Below are positions 8,835 to 17,346 of a stretch of 32,761 bases of DNA, in pieces. Source of the stretch: Verrucomicrobium sp. BvORR106 (lineage in GTDB: Bacteria > Verrucomicrobiota > Verrucomicrobiia > Verrucomicrobiales > Verrucomicrobiaceae); NCBI RefSeq assembly GCF_000739655.1, contig NZ_BATR01000004.1, forward strand, positions 1 through 32,761, written 5' to 3'. Within the stretch, counting starts at the first letter, position 1. Each line of letters starts with the position of its first letter. A model generated the notes under the pieces. It did not search any database. It saw only the letters and a list, made by a program, of their open reading frames with translations, and was not told where the DNA came from. A program made the translations under genes and the position numbers.

Positions 8835-9254
8835 TCATCGGCCTGTCTCCCCCTCAACCCCAAAATAGCCCCTTCGAAGCGGCGCAAAGAAAGCCCGTTC
8901 TCCTAGCTCGACCCCCAGGTGTAAAAGTAAACGACGGAGAGGAACATCGCTCTCCGTGAATTCGATCTCTTCCAGAACTTGCCCATCACGAAATGCAAAA
9001 CCAGCGTGGTCACATACCCCTCCAAAGCACTCCACATACAAATACACGAAAGTAGTTGATGGGAATCGGGGACTCCAGTCAACCAAGACAAGATCCCGTG
9101 CTGCCTGGTTGTCAGCACGCTCGGTGCCGAATTTAACGCCGAAGCCCCGAAACGGCTGCTCCACCTTCCGCCCCACCCCAGGCACTTGAGAGAGCAAATC
9201 ATTCATGACCCCCTCGTCTCCATTCGAAAAGACTCCTGAAAAGTTGAATGCCAT
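8835..9254 (-). CDS. Unknown small protein
   Basis: The 139-residue product begins MAFNFSGVFSNGDEGVMND. I prefer the ATG at 9254 because the first residues look like the structured beginning of a domain. An internal ATG at 9206 has a much better ribosome site (GGAG and GAGGGG just upstream) and would remove 16 residues. The protein is soluble, with beta-strand-like aromatic stretches (TTFVYLYVECFGGVCDHAGFAF). No domain is recognised. It lies 108 bp upstream of the three-gene unit on the same strand and shares its lower GC. Confidence 0.6.
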   Translation of the reverse strand: MAFNFSGVFSNGDEGVMNDLLSQVPGVGRKVEQPFRGFGVKFGTERADNQAARDLVLVDWSPRFPSTTFVYLYVECFGGVCDHAGFAFRDGQVLEEIEFTESDVPLRRLLLHLGVELGERAFFAPLRRGYFGVEGETGR

Positions 9255-9343
9255 GTGCTGAGGTCGCGAGTTACTTTGTATGCCCTCTGCCAGGTGCAGC
9301 CAGCCACTTGGCTAGACAAGCATAAATCTTCATCCCCGCCAAG

Positions 9344-9757
9344 TCACAGGCAGAAATAGAGATACATGGATTGTTTTAGGTCAAGCGCCCTTTGAGCAAC
9401 TGCGGCAATCATCTTGATGACATCTTCGGCTTCGTCGGCACTGCACTGCATCTCCTCGGTCGCAGCCCACGCCTTGGACGCCTCCGACATTCTGGCGGCA
9501 TCCAGTGTAGCAATCTTTCGCACAAGATCTTCAGGCACAATGTTGAGCCATTCTTCATCATGAGCAAAGACTTCCGTAAACTCGTCGATCAAAGCAACGT
9601 CCCATTCTCTCCCATCGATGATGGCCCAGAGCATCGATAGCTTCAAGGGCTCCATCGCGCTCATCTCTGCAACATCCTCCTGTGGCAGGTCATGATTCAG
9701 TTCGATTCGCACTGCGGTCGTCTCGTCAGCAGTGAAGAATATTGAAGGCAGGCTCAT
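9344..9757 (-). CDS. Unknown small acidic protein
   Basis: The 137-residue product is acidic and mostly helical in composition (MSAMEPLKLSMLWAIIDGREWDVALIDEF), with a Glu/Ala-rich C-terminal helix region. It has no signal peptide or membrane segment. The ATG at 9757 has no clear Shine-Dalgarno site. No family is recognised. It is the first of the run of minus-strand unknown genes and lies about 150 bp from the left end of the IS4-family element, with no recognisable gene between. It may be cargo of the same accessory segment. Confidence 0.58.
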   Translation of the reverse strand: MSLPSIFFTADETTAVRIELNHDLPQEDVAEMSAMEPLKLSMLWAIIDGREWDVALIDEFTEVFAHDEEWLNIVPEDLVRKIATLDAARMSEASKAWAATEEMQCSADEAEDVIKMIAAVAQRALDLKQSMYLYFCL

Positions 9758-9908
9758 AGAGGGAATATTTTTGGGGCAAGTTTACATGGTGGTTGAGATC
9801 TTGTAGCAAAAACTGAACTCCAACCTGCTCCGTTCAAGTACCGGGGTCGAAGATGAGAAGCTCCCGAACTGAACGATGTGGGCACTTGCTTCCTGAGCCG
9901 ACTGAAGT

Positions 9909-11364
9909 CCAATGCCATCAGGGAAAAAGCATCGGAGCTGATGGGACTCCTTGCGGCTGAGTTGTTTAGGTTGTCTTAATAAAGATGACTTCGCTGACTC
10001 ACGCCTTTTTTTTAGCTTTTTCCCTCCCCAACTCCTCGATGACCTCCGCCGTCGCTTCGGGCGGGGCTCCCAGGGCAAAGAGCGCGTTGCCTTTGCCGTC
10101 TTTGTCGGCAGTCTGGTCAGCCACGCCCTCAGTGCCACGGGCTCCCTTGGCCATCACCTTCGCACCATGAGCAAGACCAAAATCTCTGATGCCTCCGCCC
10201 AAGAGCGCCGGGCCGGACTTTCCTGGGACTGGTTTTGCGAACTCTTCAAACACATCCTGGTTCCGCTGGCCCGCCCCGACACGCACACCGAGAGCTTCTA
10301 TCAGGGCCTGCGGCTGCTGGGCATCGACGGCACCCAGTGGAGCCTGCGTAACACTAAAGAGCTTGATTCCCAGGGCTTTGCACGTTCCACCAGTGGCAAC
10401 GGGGCCAAAGGAGCCTTCTGCAAATGGATGGCGACAGTCCTCTTGGAACTGGGTACCCACCACCCTTTGTACGCGGCCTGCTCGCAGCCTCAAGTCTCCC
10501 CCTCAGAAGGAGAGCCGACCCTGGCGCACCGGACGCTGGGGGGCCTGCCCCAAGATGAAGACACCCTGCTGCTGGCCGACCGGCTCTATGGCTGCCCCAC
10601 CTTCATCACGGCGGTGCAAAAGGCGGCTTCAGGCCGCTGCCATCTGCTGTTGCGGGTGAAGAGCAACTACAAGGGCAAAGTCCTCGAGCACCTGCCTGAT
10701 GGCAGTGCCATCATCGAAGTCAACTCCCGTGACCAGCGGGGCAAAGGAGGCATCAAACTAGCGACTGAGGGAGATCCGGGGCAAGGTGAAGCGGATCCCC
10801 AAGGCCGGTGAGCAGGAGGCAGCCAATGAGACTGCAGGCACGGAACTGCGGCTGTGGACCACGTTGCTGGATGCCAGCAAATACACAGCGCTGGAGTTGT
10901 ATGCGCAGCGTTGGGAGCAGGAGCTGTTCTTCCACGAACTCAAGCGGCACACCGGACGGGAGAACCTGCTGCGCTCGGGCACGGTCCAGGGGGTGCAGGC
11001 GGAGTTTGGAGCCATGCTCATCGCCGCGAGTGTGCTGGCGCGCCAGCGGCTGGCGGCAGGCGATGCGGTGGGAGTGAGCCCGCTGCGCATCAGTCTGACG
11101 AAGATCAGCCGAGGGCTGGAGGCGTTGCTGCCGGTGCTGGAGGTGTCCGGAGATTTGATCACTGATCAGCAGCGCCAGCAGATGATCGAAAGGTTTATGG
11201 AGCACACCGTGCGGGAAGCGGTCATCCCCAAGCGCAGGTCTCGCGGCTGCCAGAGGGGGCTGCGCAAGCCCGTGTGCGCCTGGCCGCGCATCCGGACGCG
11301 CGAGTACACCGAGGGAGAGAGCGTGATGGAGATCATTGTCACCCCTTTTCCCTGATGGCATTGG
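9909..11364 (+). mobile_element. IS4-family insertion sequence, 1456 bp
   Basis: The element is bounded by near-perfect inverted ends: CCAATGCCATCAGGGAAAA at 9909-9927 and its complement at 11346-11364. These resemble ends of the IS4 family, whose type members start AATGCC-ATCA-like. The length is normal for the family, and the single transposase ends inside the right repeat, also common there. Comparing about 13 bases on either side shows no target duplication, so the insertion is old, one flank has been rearranged, or the exact ends differ by a few bases. A third copy of the end sequence lies at 243-258. Confidence 0.85.
9951..11355 (+). pseudogene. IS4-family transposase, frameshifted
   Basis: The two parts are 9951-10811 and a frame continuing to 11355. 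Removing the single A at 10760 turns CTAG into CTG and restores one protein of about 467 residues, reading GGIKL-RLREIRGKVKRIPKAG. All catalytic parts of a DDE transposase are present: Asp126 (GIDGT), Asp210 (LLADRLYG), and Glu324 in an exact Y-x2-R-x3-E-x6-K signature (YAQRWEQELFFHELK) that defines the IS4 family. The frame opens at a TTG at 9951; a shorter start is possible. IS4 elements do not normally use programmed frameshifting, so this copy is probably inactive, unless the extra A is a sequencing error. Confidence 0.87.
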
Positions 11365-11408
11365 CTTTTGTGCGGTCAGGACACAAACACCCAGCGCTCC
11401 CAACACCG

Positions 11409-11704
11409 CAAGCGACCTCAGCGTTGGAGCACCGGCATCAGGCGGCCGAAGCTCCTCACCTCGCCCCGGCTGCAACCTCACTCAACGCACGACTGAGCGG
11501 GGCTGGGAACCCCCGCCTCCTTTACCAGCCCGCGGACCTCCGGGGCAAACCACGCCCTCACCTCCGATGCTCATCCTCATCCCCGTCTCCCCTTCCCGAT
11601 GCCGGAGGCATCCCAGCCATTAGCCGGATGGTTGAAGGAGCGTAGCGACTGATACCTCCGGTTACCTCAAACAATCTCCCCGACCCCGGAGGGGTCGCAG
11701 CATC
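11409..11704. repeat. Tandem repeat, copy 1 (296 bp)
   Basis: This copy runs from CAAGCGACCTCAGCG to GGTCGCAGCATC and repeats at 11743 with a 334-bp period. It contains two perfect hairpins with a GGA loop: GATGCC-GGA-GGCATC at 11598-11612 and CGACCCC-GGA-GGGGTCG at 11681-11697. The copies differ by a six-base deletion and a cluster of substitutions near the left end (about 11415-11450). The segment 11598-11660 recurs in reverse complement at 25446-25505. No protein is predicted; apparent frames through both copies are artefacts of the duplication. The space from the IS end to the tRNA (11365-12138) holds no gene. Confidence 0.9.
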
Positions 11705-11742
11705 CGCCACCACACTCCAGACGCCCAACGCTCCCTACACCT

Positions 11743-12032
11743 CAAGCGATCTCAGTGTTGGATCACCGACATCAGTCGGCCGTAGCTCCTCACCTCGCCC
11801 CGGCTGCAACCTCACTCAACGCACGACTGAGCGGGGCTGGGAACCCCCGCCTCCTTTACCAGCCCGCGGACCTCCGGGGCAAACCACGCCCTCACCTCCG
11901 ATGCTCATCCTCATCCCCCCTTCCCGATGCCGGAGGCATCCCAGCCATTAGCCGGATGGTTGAAGGAGCGTAGCGACTGATACCTCCGGTTACCTCAAAC
12001 AATCTCCCCGACCCCGGAGGGGTCGCAGCATC
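11743..12032. repeat. Tandem repeat, copy 2 (290 bp)
   Basis: This is the second copy of the unit at 11409-11704, nearly identical over its last two thirds but lacking six bases (GTCTCC) near 11915. Similarity extends weakly about 30 bases further upstream in both copies (CCCAGCGCTCCC versus CCCAACGCTCCC). Just after it, GAACCC-TTC-GGGTTC at 12051-12065 is another triloop hairpin of the same style. Confidence 0.9.
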
Positions 12033-12138
12033 GGCCCCTTGCCTCATGGCGAACCCTTCGGGTTCATGACATAACGACAACGCGCAACAAAAGAACCAAG
12101 AACCATTGTTCCGCAATTCCATTCCTCTCCTGAGGAAA

Positions 12139-12224
12139 TGGTGGGCAGGGATGGGTTCGAACCATCGTAGGCGTAAGCCAGTGGATTTACAGTCCACCCC
12201 GTTTGACCGCTCCGGCACCTACCC
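12139..12224 (-). tRNA. tRNA-Tyr (GTA), CCA encoded
   Basis: Reading the minus strand from 12224, the acceptor stem GGGTAGG pairs with CCTGCCC, including one T-G pair. The D arm is CCG...CGG. The anticodon stem GTGGA/TCCAC encloses the loop CTGTAAA with anticodon GTA. A long variable arm (about 14 bases) follows, as expected in tyrosine tRNAs of bacteria. The T arm is GATGG-TTCGAAC-CCATC, with discriminator A and an encoded CCA at 12139-12141. The 3' end faces the repeat/IS region, the usual side for integration, but I see no second copy of the tRNA end that would mark an attachment site. Confidence 0.95.
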
Positions 12225-12536
12225 GTCGTTCCGCGTGAGACACGCTAGAAGCGAGCCCTTAAATTGCTCGTGACGGCAAAACATGCAAGCGGATTTTGAA
12301 TGGTTTCCGCAACTTTTTTAAGGCCCCACCATTTGTCCCACGCTTCTTAAAGAGCTCGTGCTCATCCAGATGCCAAAATCGTCAGAACTCACTGGATGAC
12401 CGGGCCAAACACCGGCGCATCTTGCCCCCGCCCGGGGGCGTTTCTCTGGGGGAACAGGGTGTCGGTTTTATGCAGTGAGCCGCCCTCGGCACACTCCCTG
12501 CTTGCTAACTTGCCTGTTCTTGACTAGTTTGGCTCC

Positions 12537-12562
12537 CCCCTTTTCCCGAGCGGGCAAAGGGG
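12537..12562. promoter_or_regulatory. Hairpin just upstream of gltB
   Basis: CCCCTTTT-CCCG then AG then CGGG-C-AAAGGGG forms a strong stem with a single T/C mismatch, ending 26 bases before the chosen gltB start. It would lie in the 5' leader if transcription begins upstream. It could be an attenuator, a leader structure or only another palindromic repeat; there is no T-run directly after it. No known riboswitch pattern is visible. The rest of the spacer from the tRNA to here (12225-12536) contains no gene I can support. Confidence 0.35.
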
Positions 12563-12588
12563 CGAACCTCGCATCCCCTTGTGGCCAC

Positions 12589-15500
12589 ATGACCAAGCAT
12601 CCTTATTACGACGAACCAATTCCGAATGAAGGCACGCTCCATAACATGGATATGGAACGCGACGCCTGCGGTGTGGGCTTTGTAGCGCAGGTGGATGGTA
12701 AACGTAGCCGCAAGATTCTCGACTACGCCTTGGGCGGTTGTTGCGCCGTCGTACACCGCGGGGCCATGGAGGCCGATATGAAGACGGGTGACGGCGCCGG
12801 CGTCCTCACCCAGATCCCGCACAAGCTCCTCCTCCCCGAAGTGGAAAAATTCGGCGTAAAGCTGGATCATGAACTCGACCTCGGCGTCGGCATGTTCTTC
12901 CTTCCCCAGGACGAGACCGCCCGCCTTCGCATCCAGCTCGTGGCGGAGAGCGTCCTCGACAAGCGCGACGTCACCGTCATCGGCTGGCGCAAGGTGCCGG
13001 TCAATGAGCGCGAGCTCGGCGAAAAAGCCCGCCGCACCATGCCTTTCATCACCCAGCTTCTGGTGAGACGGCCGGAAGATCTGGATGACGCCGCCTTCGA
13101 GCGTGCGCTCTTCCTCTCCCGCCGTGAGATCGAGCTGAAAGGCAAACAGCAGGGTCTGGCGGAATTCTACGTCCCGTCCATGTCCCACCGGACGGTCATC
13201 TACAAGGCCCTGGTCGTCGCGACCGCCTTGGAGAAGTTCTACTACGACCTGCAGGACGAGAACTACGAGACGGCCCTGGCGGTGTTCCACCAGCGCTTCT
13301 CCACCAACACGTTCCCGACCTGGGCGCTGTCCCACCCCTTCCGCATGCTGGCCCACAACGGTGAAATCAACACCGTGCGTGGCAACCGCAACTGGATGGG
13401 CTCCCGGGCCAGCGACTTCGAACACCCCTGGTGGGAAGGCGATGAGCACCTGCTCAAAGGCCTGTGCGATCCCAAGCAGAGCGACTCCGCGTCCCTCGAC
13501 GCCGCTCTGGAACTGCTCGTCCTCTCCGGTCGCAGCGTGACGGAGTCCATGTCCATGCTGGTGCCCCCGGCCTACGGCATCGACCCGACCACCACGGAGG
13601 AGGAGAAGTCCTACTACGAGTACCACTCCTGCTTCAGCGAACCTTGGGACGGCCCGGCTGGCCTTATCTTCACCGATGGCCGCGTCATCGCCGCCACCCT
13701 GGACCGCAACGGTCTGCGCCCCTCCCGCTACAAACTCACCGAAGACGGCGTGTTTGCCCTCGGTTCCGAAGTGGGCATCGTGCCGCTCGATGACGCCAAG
13801 GTCATCAAAAAAGGCCGTCTCTCCCCCGGTGAGATGATCAGCGTGGACATCTCCAAAGGCGTCGTGTCCTACGACGAAGAGATCAAACAGCAGCTTGTGT
13901 CCCGCCAGCCCTACGGCGAGTGGCTCAAGGAACAGCGCGTGGAACTCACCGCGCAGGCTCCCCACGCTCCCAAGGAAGATCTCGACATCCTCAGCCTTTC
14001 CCAGAAGCAGGTCACCTTCGGCTGGAACAAGGAAGAGGTCGAAATGGCCTTCGCCCCCATGCTCGCCAAGGGTGAGGAAGCCATCTACTCCATGGGTGAC
14101 GACGCCGCGTTGTCCATCCTCTCCAAGCAGCCCAAGCTGCTCTTCACCTACTTCAAGCAGCTCTTCGCGCAGGTCACCAACCCGCCGATCGACCCCATCC
14201 GCGAACGCGGTGTGATGTCGCTCGACGTTGTGCTCGGCTGGCAGCGCAACTGGCTCGCCGAGACCCCAGAGCACGCCCACGTGGTGCACCTGACCTCGCC
14301 GTTCCTGTTTGAAAACGAGCTTGAGACCCTGAAGGGCCTCAAGGACTTCCCCTGCCGCGTGCTCGACATCACCTTCCCGGTGAGCGAAGGCCCCGAGGGG
14401 CTGAAGAAGGCTGTGGACCGCCTTTGCGCGGAGGCCGAGCAGGCCGTCAATGACGACATCCGCATCCTCATCCTGAGCGACCGCGCCGTGGACCACACCC
14501 GTGTGCCCGTGCCCTCGCTCATGGCCACCGGTGCGGTGCACCACCACCTGAACCGCAAGCAGGTGCGCATGCGCCTCAGTCTCGTGGTGGATTCCGGCGA
14601 AGCTCGCGACACCCACCAGATGGCCCTGCTGTTTGGCTTCGGTGCCTCCGCCGTCTGCCCCTACCTGGCCTTTGAGACCGTCCAGGAAGTGCTGGAGAAG
14701 GACAAGACCGCCCGCAAGCCCATCCTCGAAGGCTTCGACTTCGCCAAGGCCCTCACCTACTACCGCAAGGGGTTGGAGAAGGGCGTGCTGAAGATCATGT
14801 CCAAGATGGGCATCAGCGTGCTCAGCAGCTACACCGGCGCCCAGATCTTCGAGGCCGTCGGCCTTGGCAAGGAGCTGATGGACAAGTGCTTCACCGGCTC
14901 ACCGTCCCAGATCTCTGGTATCGGCTTCAACGAAGTGGCTGAGGAAAGCCTCGCCCGCCACGCCGCTGGCTATGGCCCGGCTGTTCCTGAAGCAGGCGCG
15001 ATCGAACTTGCCGACCCTGGCTTCTACCGCCCGCGTCGTGAAGGGGAAGTGCATGCCGTCACCGGCCCGGTCATCAAGAACTTCCACACCTTCGTGAAGT
15101 CCGGCAAGTCGGAGGACTATGAGTCCTACGTGAAGACCCAGCTGGAGAACACCCCGGTGGCTCTCAAGGACCTCATGGAATTCGTGCCGTCCTCCGATGG
15201 CCCGATCCCGCTGGAAGAAGTGGAGCCCATCGAAGACATCCGCGTCCGGTTCACCACCGCCGCCATGTCCCTGGGTGCCATTTCCCCTGAGGCTCACGAA
15301 GCCTTGGCCATCGCCATGAACAGCATCGGCGGCAAGTCTGACTCCGGTGAAGGCGGCGAAGACCCGCGCCGGTTCAAGCCGTACGAAAACGGCGACTGGG
15401 CCATGAGTAAGATCAAGCAGGTGGCTTCCGGCCGTTTCGGCGTGACCGCGGAGTACCTGGCCAACGCCTGGGAACTGGAAATCAAGATGGCGCAGGGTGC

Positions 15501-17166
15501 CAAGCCTGGTGAAGGCGGCCAGCTCCCGGCCATGAAGGTGAACCGGCTCATCGCCCGCCTGCGCAACACGCAGCCCGGCGTGACCCTCATCAGCCCGCCC
15601 CCGCACCACGACATCTACTCCATCGAAGACCTTGCCCAGCTCATTCACGACCTCAAGGAAGTGAACCCACGCGCCCGCGTGTGTGTGAAACTGGTGGCTG
15701 AGTCCGGTGTGGGCACGGTGGCCGCTGGAGTGGCCAAGGCCAACGCGGACATCATTCTCATCTCCGGCCACGACGGCGGCACGGGCGCCTCCCCGCTGAG
15801 CAGCATCAAGCACGCCGGTCTCCCCTGGGAGCTCGGCCTCGCTGAAGCCCAGCAGGTGCTCATGCTCAACGGCCTGCGTGACCGGGTGACGCTGCGTACC
15901 GACGGCGGTCTCCGCAACGGTCGCGACATCGCCATGGCGGCCATCCTCGGTGCTGAAGAGTTCAACTTCGGTACCATCGCCCTCATCGCCCTGGGTTGCG
16001 TGTACGTGCGCCAGTGCCACCTGAACAACTGCCCGGTCGGCGTGGCCACCACGGATCCGAAGTTCCGCCAGAAGTTCAAAGGCAAGCCTGAGCACGTGGT
16101 GAACTTCTTCAACTCGGTTGCTCACGAGACCCGCCAGATCATGGCCCAGCTCGGCATCGCGAAGATGAACGACCTCATCGGTCGTCCGGAATTCCTGCGC
16201 CAGCGCCATGTGCCGGATCACAAGAAGGCCAACCTGCTGGATCTCTCCCGCATCCTTCGCGATGTGGGCAAGGAGGCGGATGAAGATCTGCCACGTATCT
16301 GCCGCGTGAACAGCAACGAGCGCATCAACAACCACCCGCTGGACGACAAAATCCTCCAGGCGGCCCAGGTGGCGATCAGCGACAAGCGCAAGATCAAGCC
16401 GCTCTCCTACAAGGTCGTTAACACGAACCGCAACATCGGCACCGGTCTCTCCGGTGAAATCGCCTTCCACCATGGCAACCACGGCCTGCCCGACGGCACG
16501 ATCGAGGTGAACCTGGAAGGCAGCGCTGGCCAGAGCTTCGGCACCTTCCTGTGCGGCGGCGTGAAGCTGAACCTCACCGGGGAAGCGAACGACTACGTCG
16601 GCAAGGGCCTTTGCGGTGGCGAGATCGTCATCCGCACCCCCAACAAGACTCACCCGAGCTTCAAGTCCTGGGAAAACTCCATCCTCGGCAACACCGTCAT
16701 GTACGGAGCCACCAGTGGCAGCCTCTATGCCGCCGGCCGCGCCGGGGAACGCTTCTGCGTCCGTAACTCCGGCGGCACCGCCGTGGTGGAAGGCATCGGC
16801 GACCACGGTTGCGAGTACATGACCAACGGTCTCGTGGCCGTGCTGGGCAGCTTCGGCAAGAACTTCGGTGCAGGCATGAGCGGTGGCGTGGCCTACCTGC
16901 TCGATGAAGCCGGCATGTTCGACAAGCTGCACAATCCGGAGATGATCCGCGGCGTGCAGGTGTCCGAGCCCGAAGATGTGAAGCAGCTTCAGCAGCTCAT
17001 CTACAGCCACCTCGAGAAGACGGACAGCCTCCGCGCCAAGGACATCCTTGACCGCTGGGATCACTTCCGCCCGCTCTTCGTCAAGGTGACGCCCAAGGTC
17101 GAGCCCGTGGCCCTGCCACCGGAAGAAGAAGGCGAAGCCGCCCAGACCGCTCCTGCCAAGGCCTAG
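12589..17166 (+). CDS. gltB: Glutamate synthase large subunit
   Basis: This 1525-residue protein makes glutamate from glutamine and 2-oxoglutarate in ammonia assimilation. The glutaminase domain starts at Cys27 (ERDACGVGFVA), which becomes the catalytic N-terminus after propeptide removal, and runs to about residue 430. A central domain and the FMN-binding synthase domain follow (SPEAHEALAIAMN, GKSDSGEGGEDP, ISGHDGGTGASP). The iron-sulfur motif C-x5-C-x4-C lies at Cys1137, 1143 and 1148. The C-terminal GXGXG beta-helix contains repeats such as GGVKLNLTGEANDYVGKGLCGG. I chose ATG 12589 because the upstream frame to 12475 is not protein-like; the ribosome site is weak. No gltD (beta subunit) is adjacent, so the partner is encoded elsewhere, or electrons come from ferredoxin. 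A terminator closes the gene. Confidence 0.97.
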   Translation: MTKHPYYDEPIPNEGTLHNMDMERDACGVGFVAQVDGKRSRKILDYALGGCCAVVHRGAMEADMKTGDGAGVLTQIPHKLLLPEVEKFGVKLDHELDLGVGMFFLPQDETARLRIQLVAESVLDKRDVTVIGWRKVPVNERELGEKARRTMPFITQLLVRRPEDLDDAAFERALFLSRREIELKGKQQGLAEFYVPSMSHRTVIYKALVVATALEKFYYDLQDENYETALAVFHQRFSTNTFPTWALSHPFRMLAHNGEINTVRGNRNWMGSRASDFEHPWWEGDEHLLKGLCDPKQSDSASLDAALELLVLSGRSVTESMSMLVPPAYGIDPTTTEEEKSYYEYHSCFSEPWDGPAGLIFTDGRVIAATLDRNGLRPSRYKLTEDGVFALGSEVGIVPLDDAKVIKKGRLSPGEMISVDISKGVVSYDEEIKQQLVSRQPYGEWLKEQRVELTAQAPHAPKEDLDILSLSQKQVTFGWNKEEVEMAFAPMLAKGEEAIYSMGDDAALSILSKQPKLLFTYFKQLFAQVTNPPIDPIRERGVMSLDVVLGWQRNWLAETPEHAHVVHLTSPFLFENELETLKGLKDFPCRVLDITFPVSEGPEGLKKAVDRLCAEAEQAVNDDIRILILSDRAVDHTRVPVPSLMATGAVHHHLNRKQVRMRLSLVVDSGEARDTHQMALLFGFGASAVCPYLAFETVQEVLEKDKTARKPILEGFDFAKALTYYRKGLEKGVLKIMSKMGISVLSSYTGAQIFEAVGLGKELMDKCFTGSPSQISGIGFNEVAEESLARHAAGYGPAVPEAGAIELADPGFYRPRREGEVHAVTGPVIKNFHTFVKSGKSEDYESYVKTQLENTPVALKDLMEFVPSSDGPIPLEEVEPIEDIRVRFTTAAMSLGAISPEAHEALAIAMNSIGGKSDSGEGGEDPRRFKPYENGDWAMSKIKQVASGRFGVTAEYLANAWELEIKMAQGAKPGEGGQLPAMKVNRLIARLRNTQPGVTLISPPPHHDIYSIEDLAQLIHDLKEVNPRARVCVKLVAESGVGTVAAGVAKANADIILISGHDGGTGASPLSSIKHAGLPWELGLAEAQQVLMLNGLRDRVTLRTDGGLRNGRDIAMAAILGAEEFNFGTIALIALGCVYVRQCHLNNCPVGVATTDPKFRQKFKGKPEHVVNFFNSVAHETRQIMAQLGIAKMNDLIGRPEFLRQRHVPDHKKANLLDLSRILRDVGKEADEDLPRICRVNSNERINNHPLDDKILQAAQVAISDKRKIKPLSYKVVNTNRNIGTGLSGEIAFHHGNHGLPDGTIEVNLEGSAGQSFGTFLCGGVKLNLTGEANDYVGKGLCGGEIVIRTPNKTHPSFKSWENSILGNTVMYGATSGSLYAAGRAGERFCVRNSGGTAVVEGIGDHGCEYMTNGLVAVLGSFGKNFGAGMSGGVAYLLDEAGMFDKLHNPEMIRGVQVSEPEDVKQLQQLIYSHLEKTDSLRAKDILDRWDHFRPLFVKVTPKVEPVALPPEEEGEAAQTAPAKA

Positions 17167-17204
17167 ACCGCCCGGCGCTTCGACATCAGCATCAGCTCTC
17201 CTAG

Positions 17205-17237
17205 GAGCGGACTCCCTACCGGGGTCCGCTCTTTTTT
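17205..17237 (+). terminator. Rho-independent terminator after gltB
   Basis: GAGCGGAC at 17205-17212 pairs with GTCCGCTC at 17224-17231, with extra C-G pairing toward the loop, and is followed at once by TTTTTT (17232-17237). It lies 38 bases after the gltB stop, so gltB appears to end its transcript here and is separated from glgX. Confidence 0.93.
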
Positions 17238-17290
17238 GTGGGTGCCGGGTAAAGAAGGGCCTTCAGATTGAAATCCAACCTTTTCGTCAG

Positions 17291-17306
17291 TGGCCAGGTT
17301 CCTGCT
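17291..17306 (+). promoter_or_regulatory. Possible sigma-54-like promoter before glgX
   Basis: TGGCCAG-GTTC-CTGCT has the GG and GC pairs ten bases apart, as in sigma-54 promoters (TGGCACG-N4-TTGCW), with mismatches inside both boxes. It is correctly placed for transcription to start before the ATG at 17347. The match is imperfect and no activator site is visible, so this is only a candidate. Confidence 0.22.
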
Positions 17307-17346
17307 ATCATGCGAAATACTGGCACTCACAGAGGATGAACTGGGT

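Noticed and set aside
10750-10790. Programmed frameshift in the IS transposase
   Set aside because: There is no slippery heptamer or downstream structure, and the IS4 family normally has a single frame; a one-base insertion is simpler.
9880-11385. Target-site duplication flanking the IS
   Set aside because: Comparing about 13 bases on either side of the inverted repeats gave no convincing match.
11409-12032. Possible CRISPR array
   Set aside because: There are only two long units with no short spacers and no cas genes.
11274-12218. Open frames through the tandem repeat and tRNA
   Set aside because: They translate repeat DNA twice, giving the same peptide in two places, and one crosses the tRNA-Tyr gene.
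12505-17064. Two very long minus-strand open frames (about 700 residues each) opposite gltB
   Set aside because: They are His/Val/Gly/Glu-rich antisense shadows that arise from codon bias of the real gene; no start signal or domain is present.
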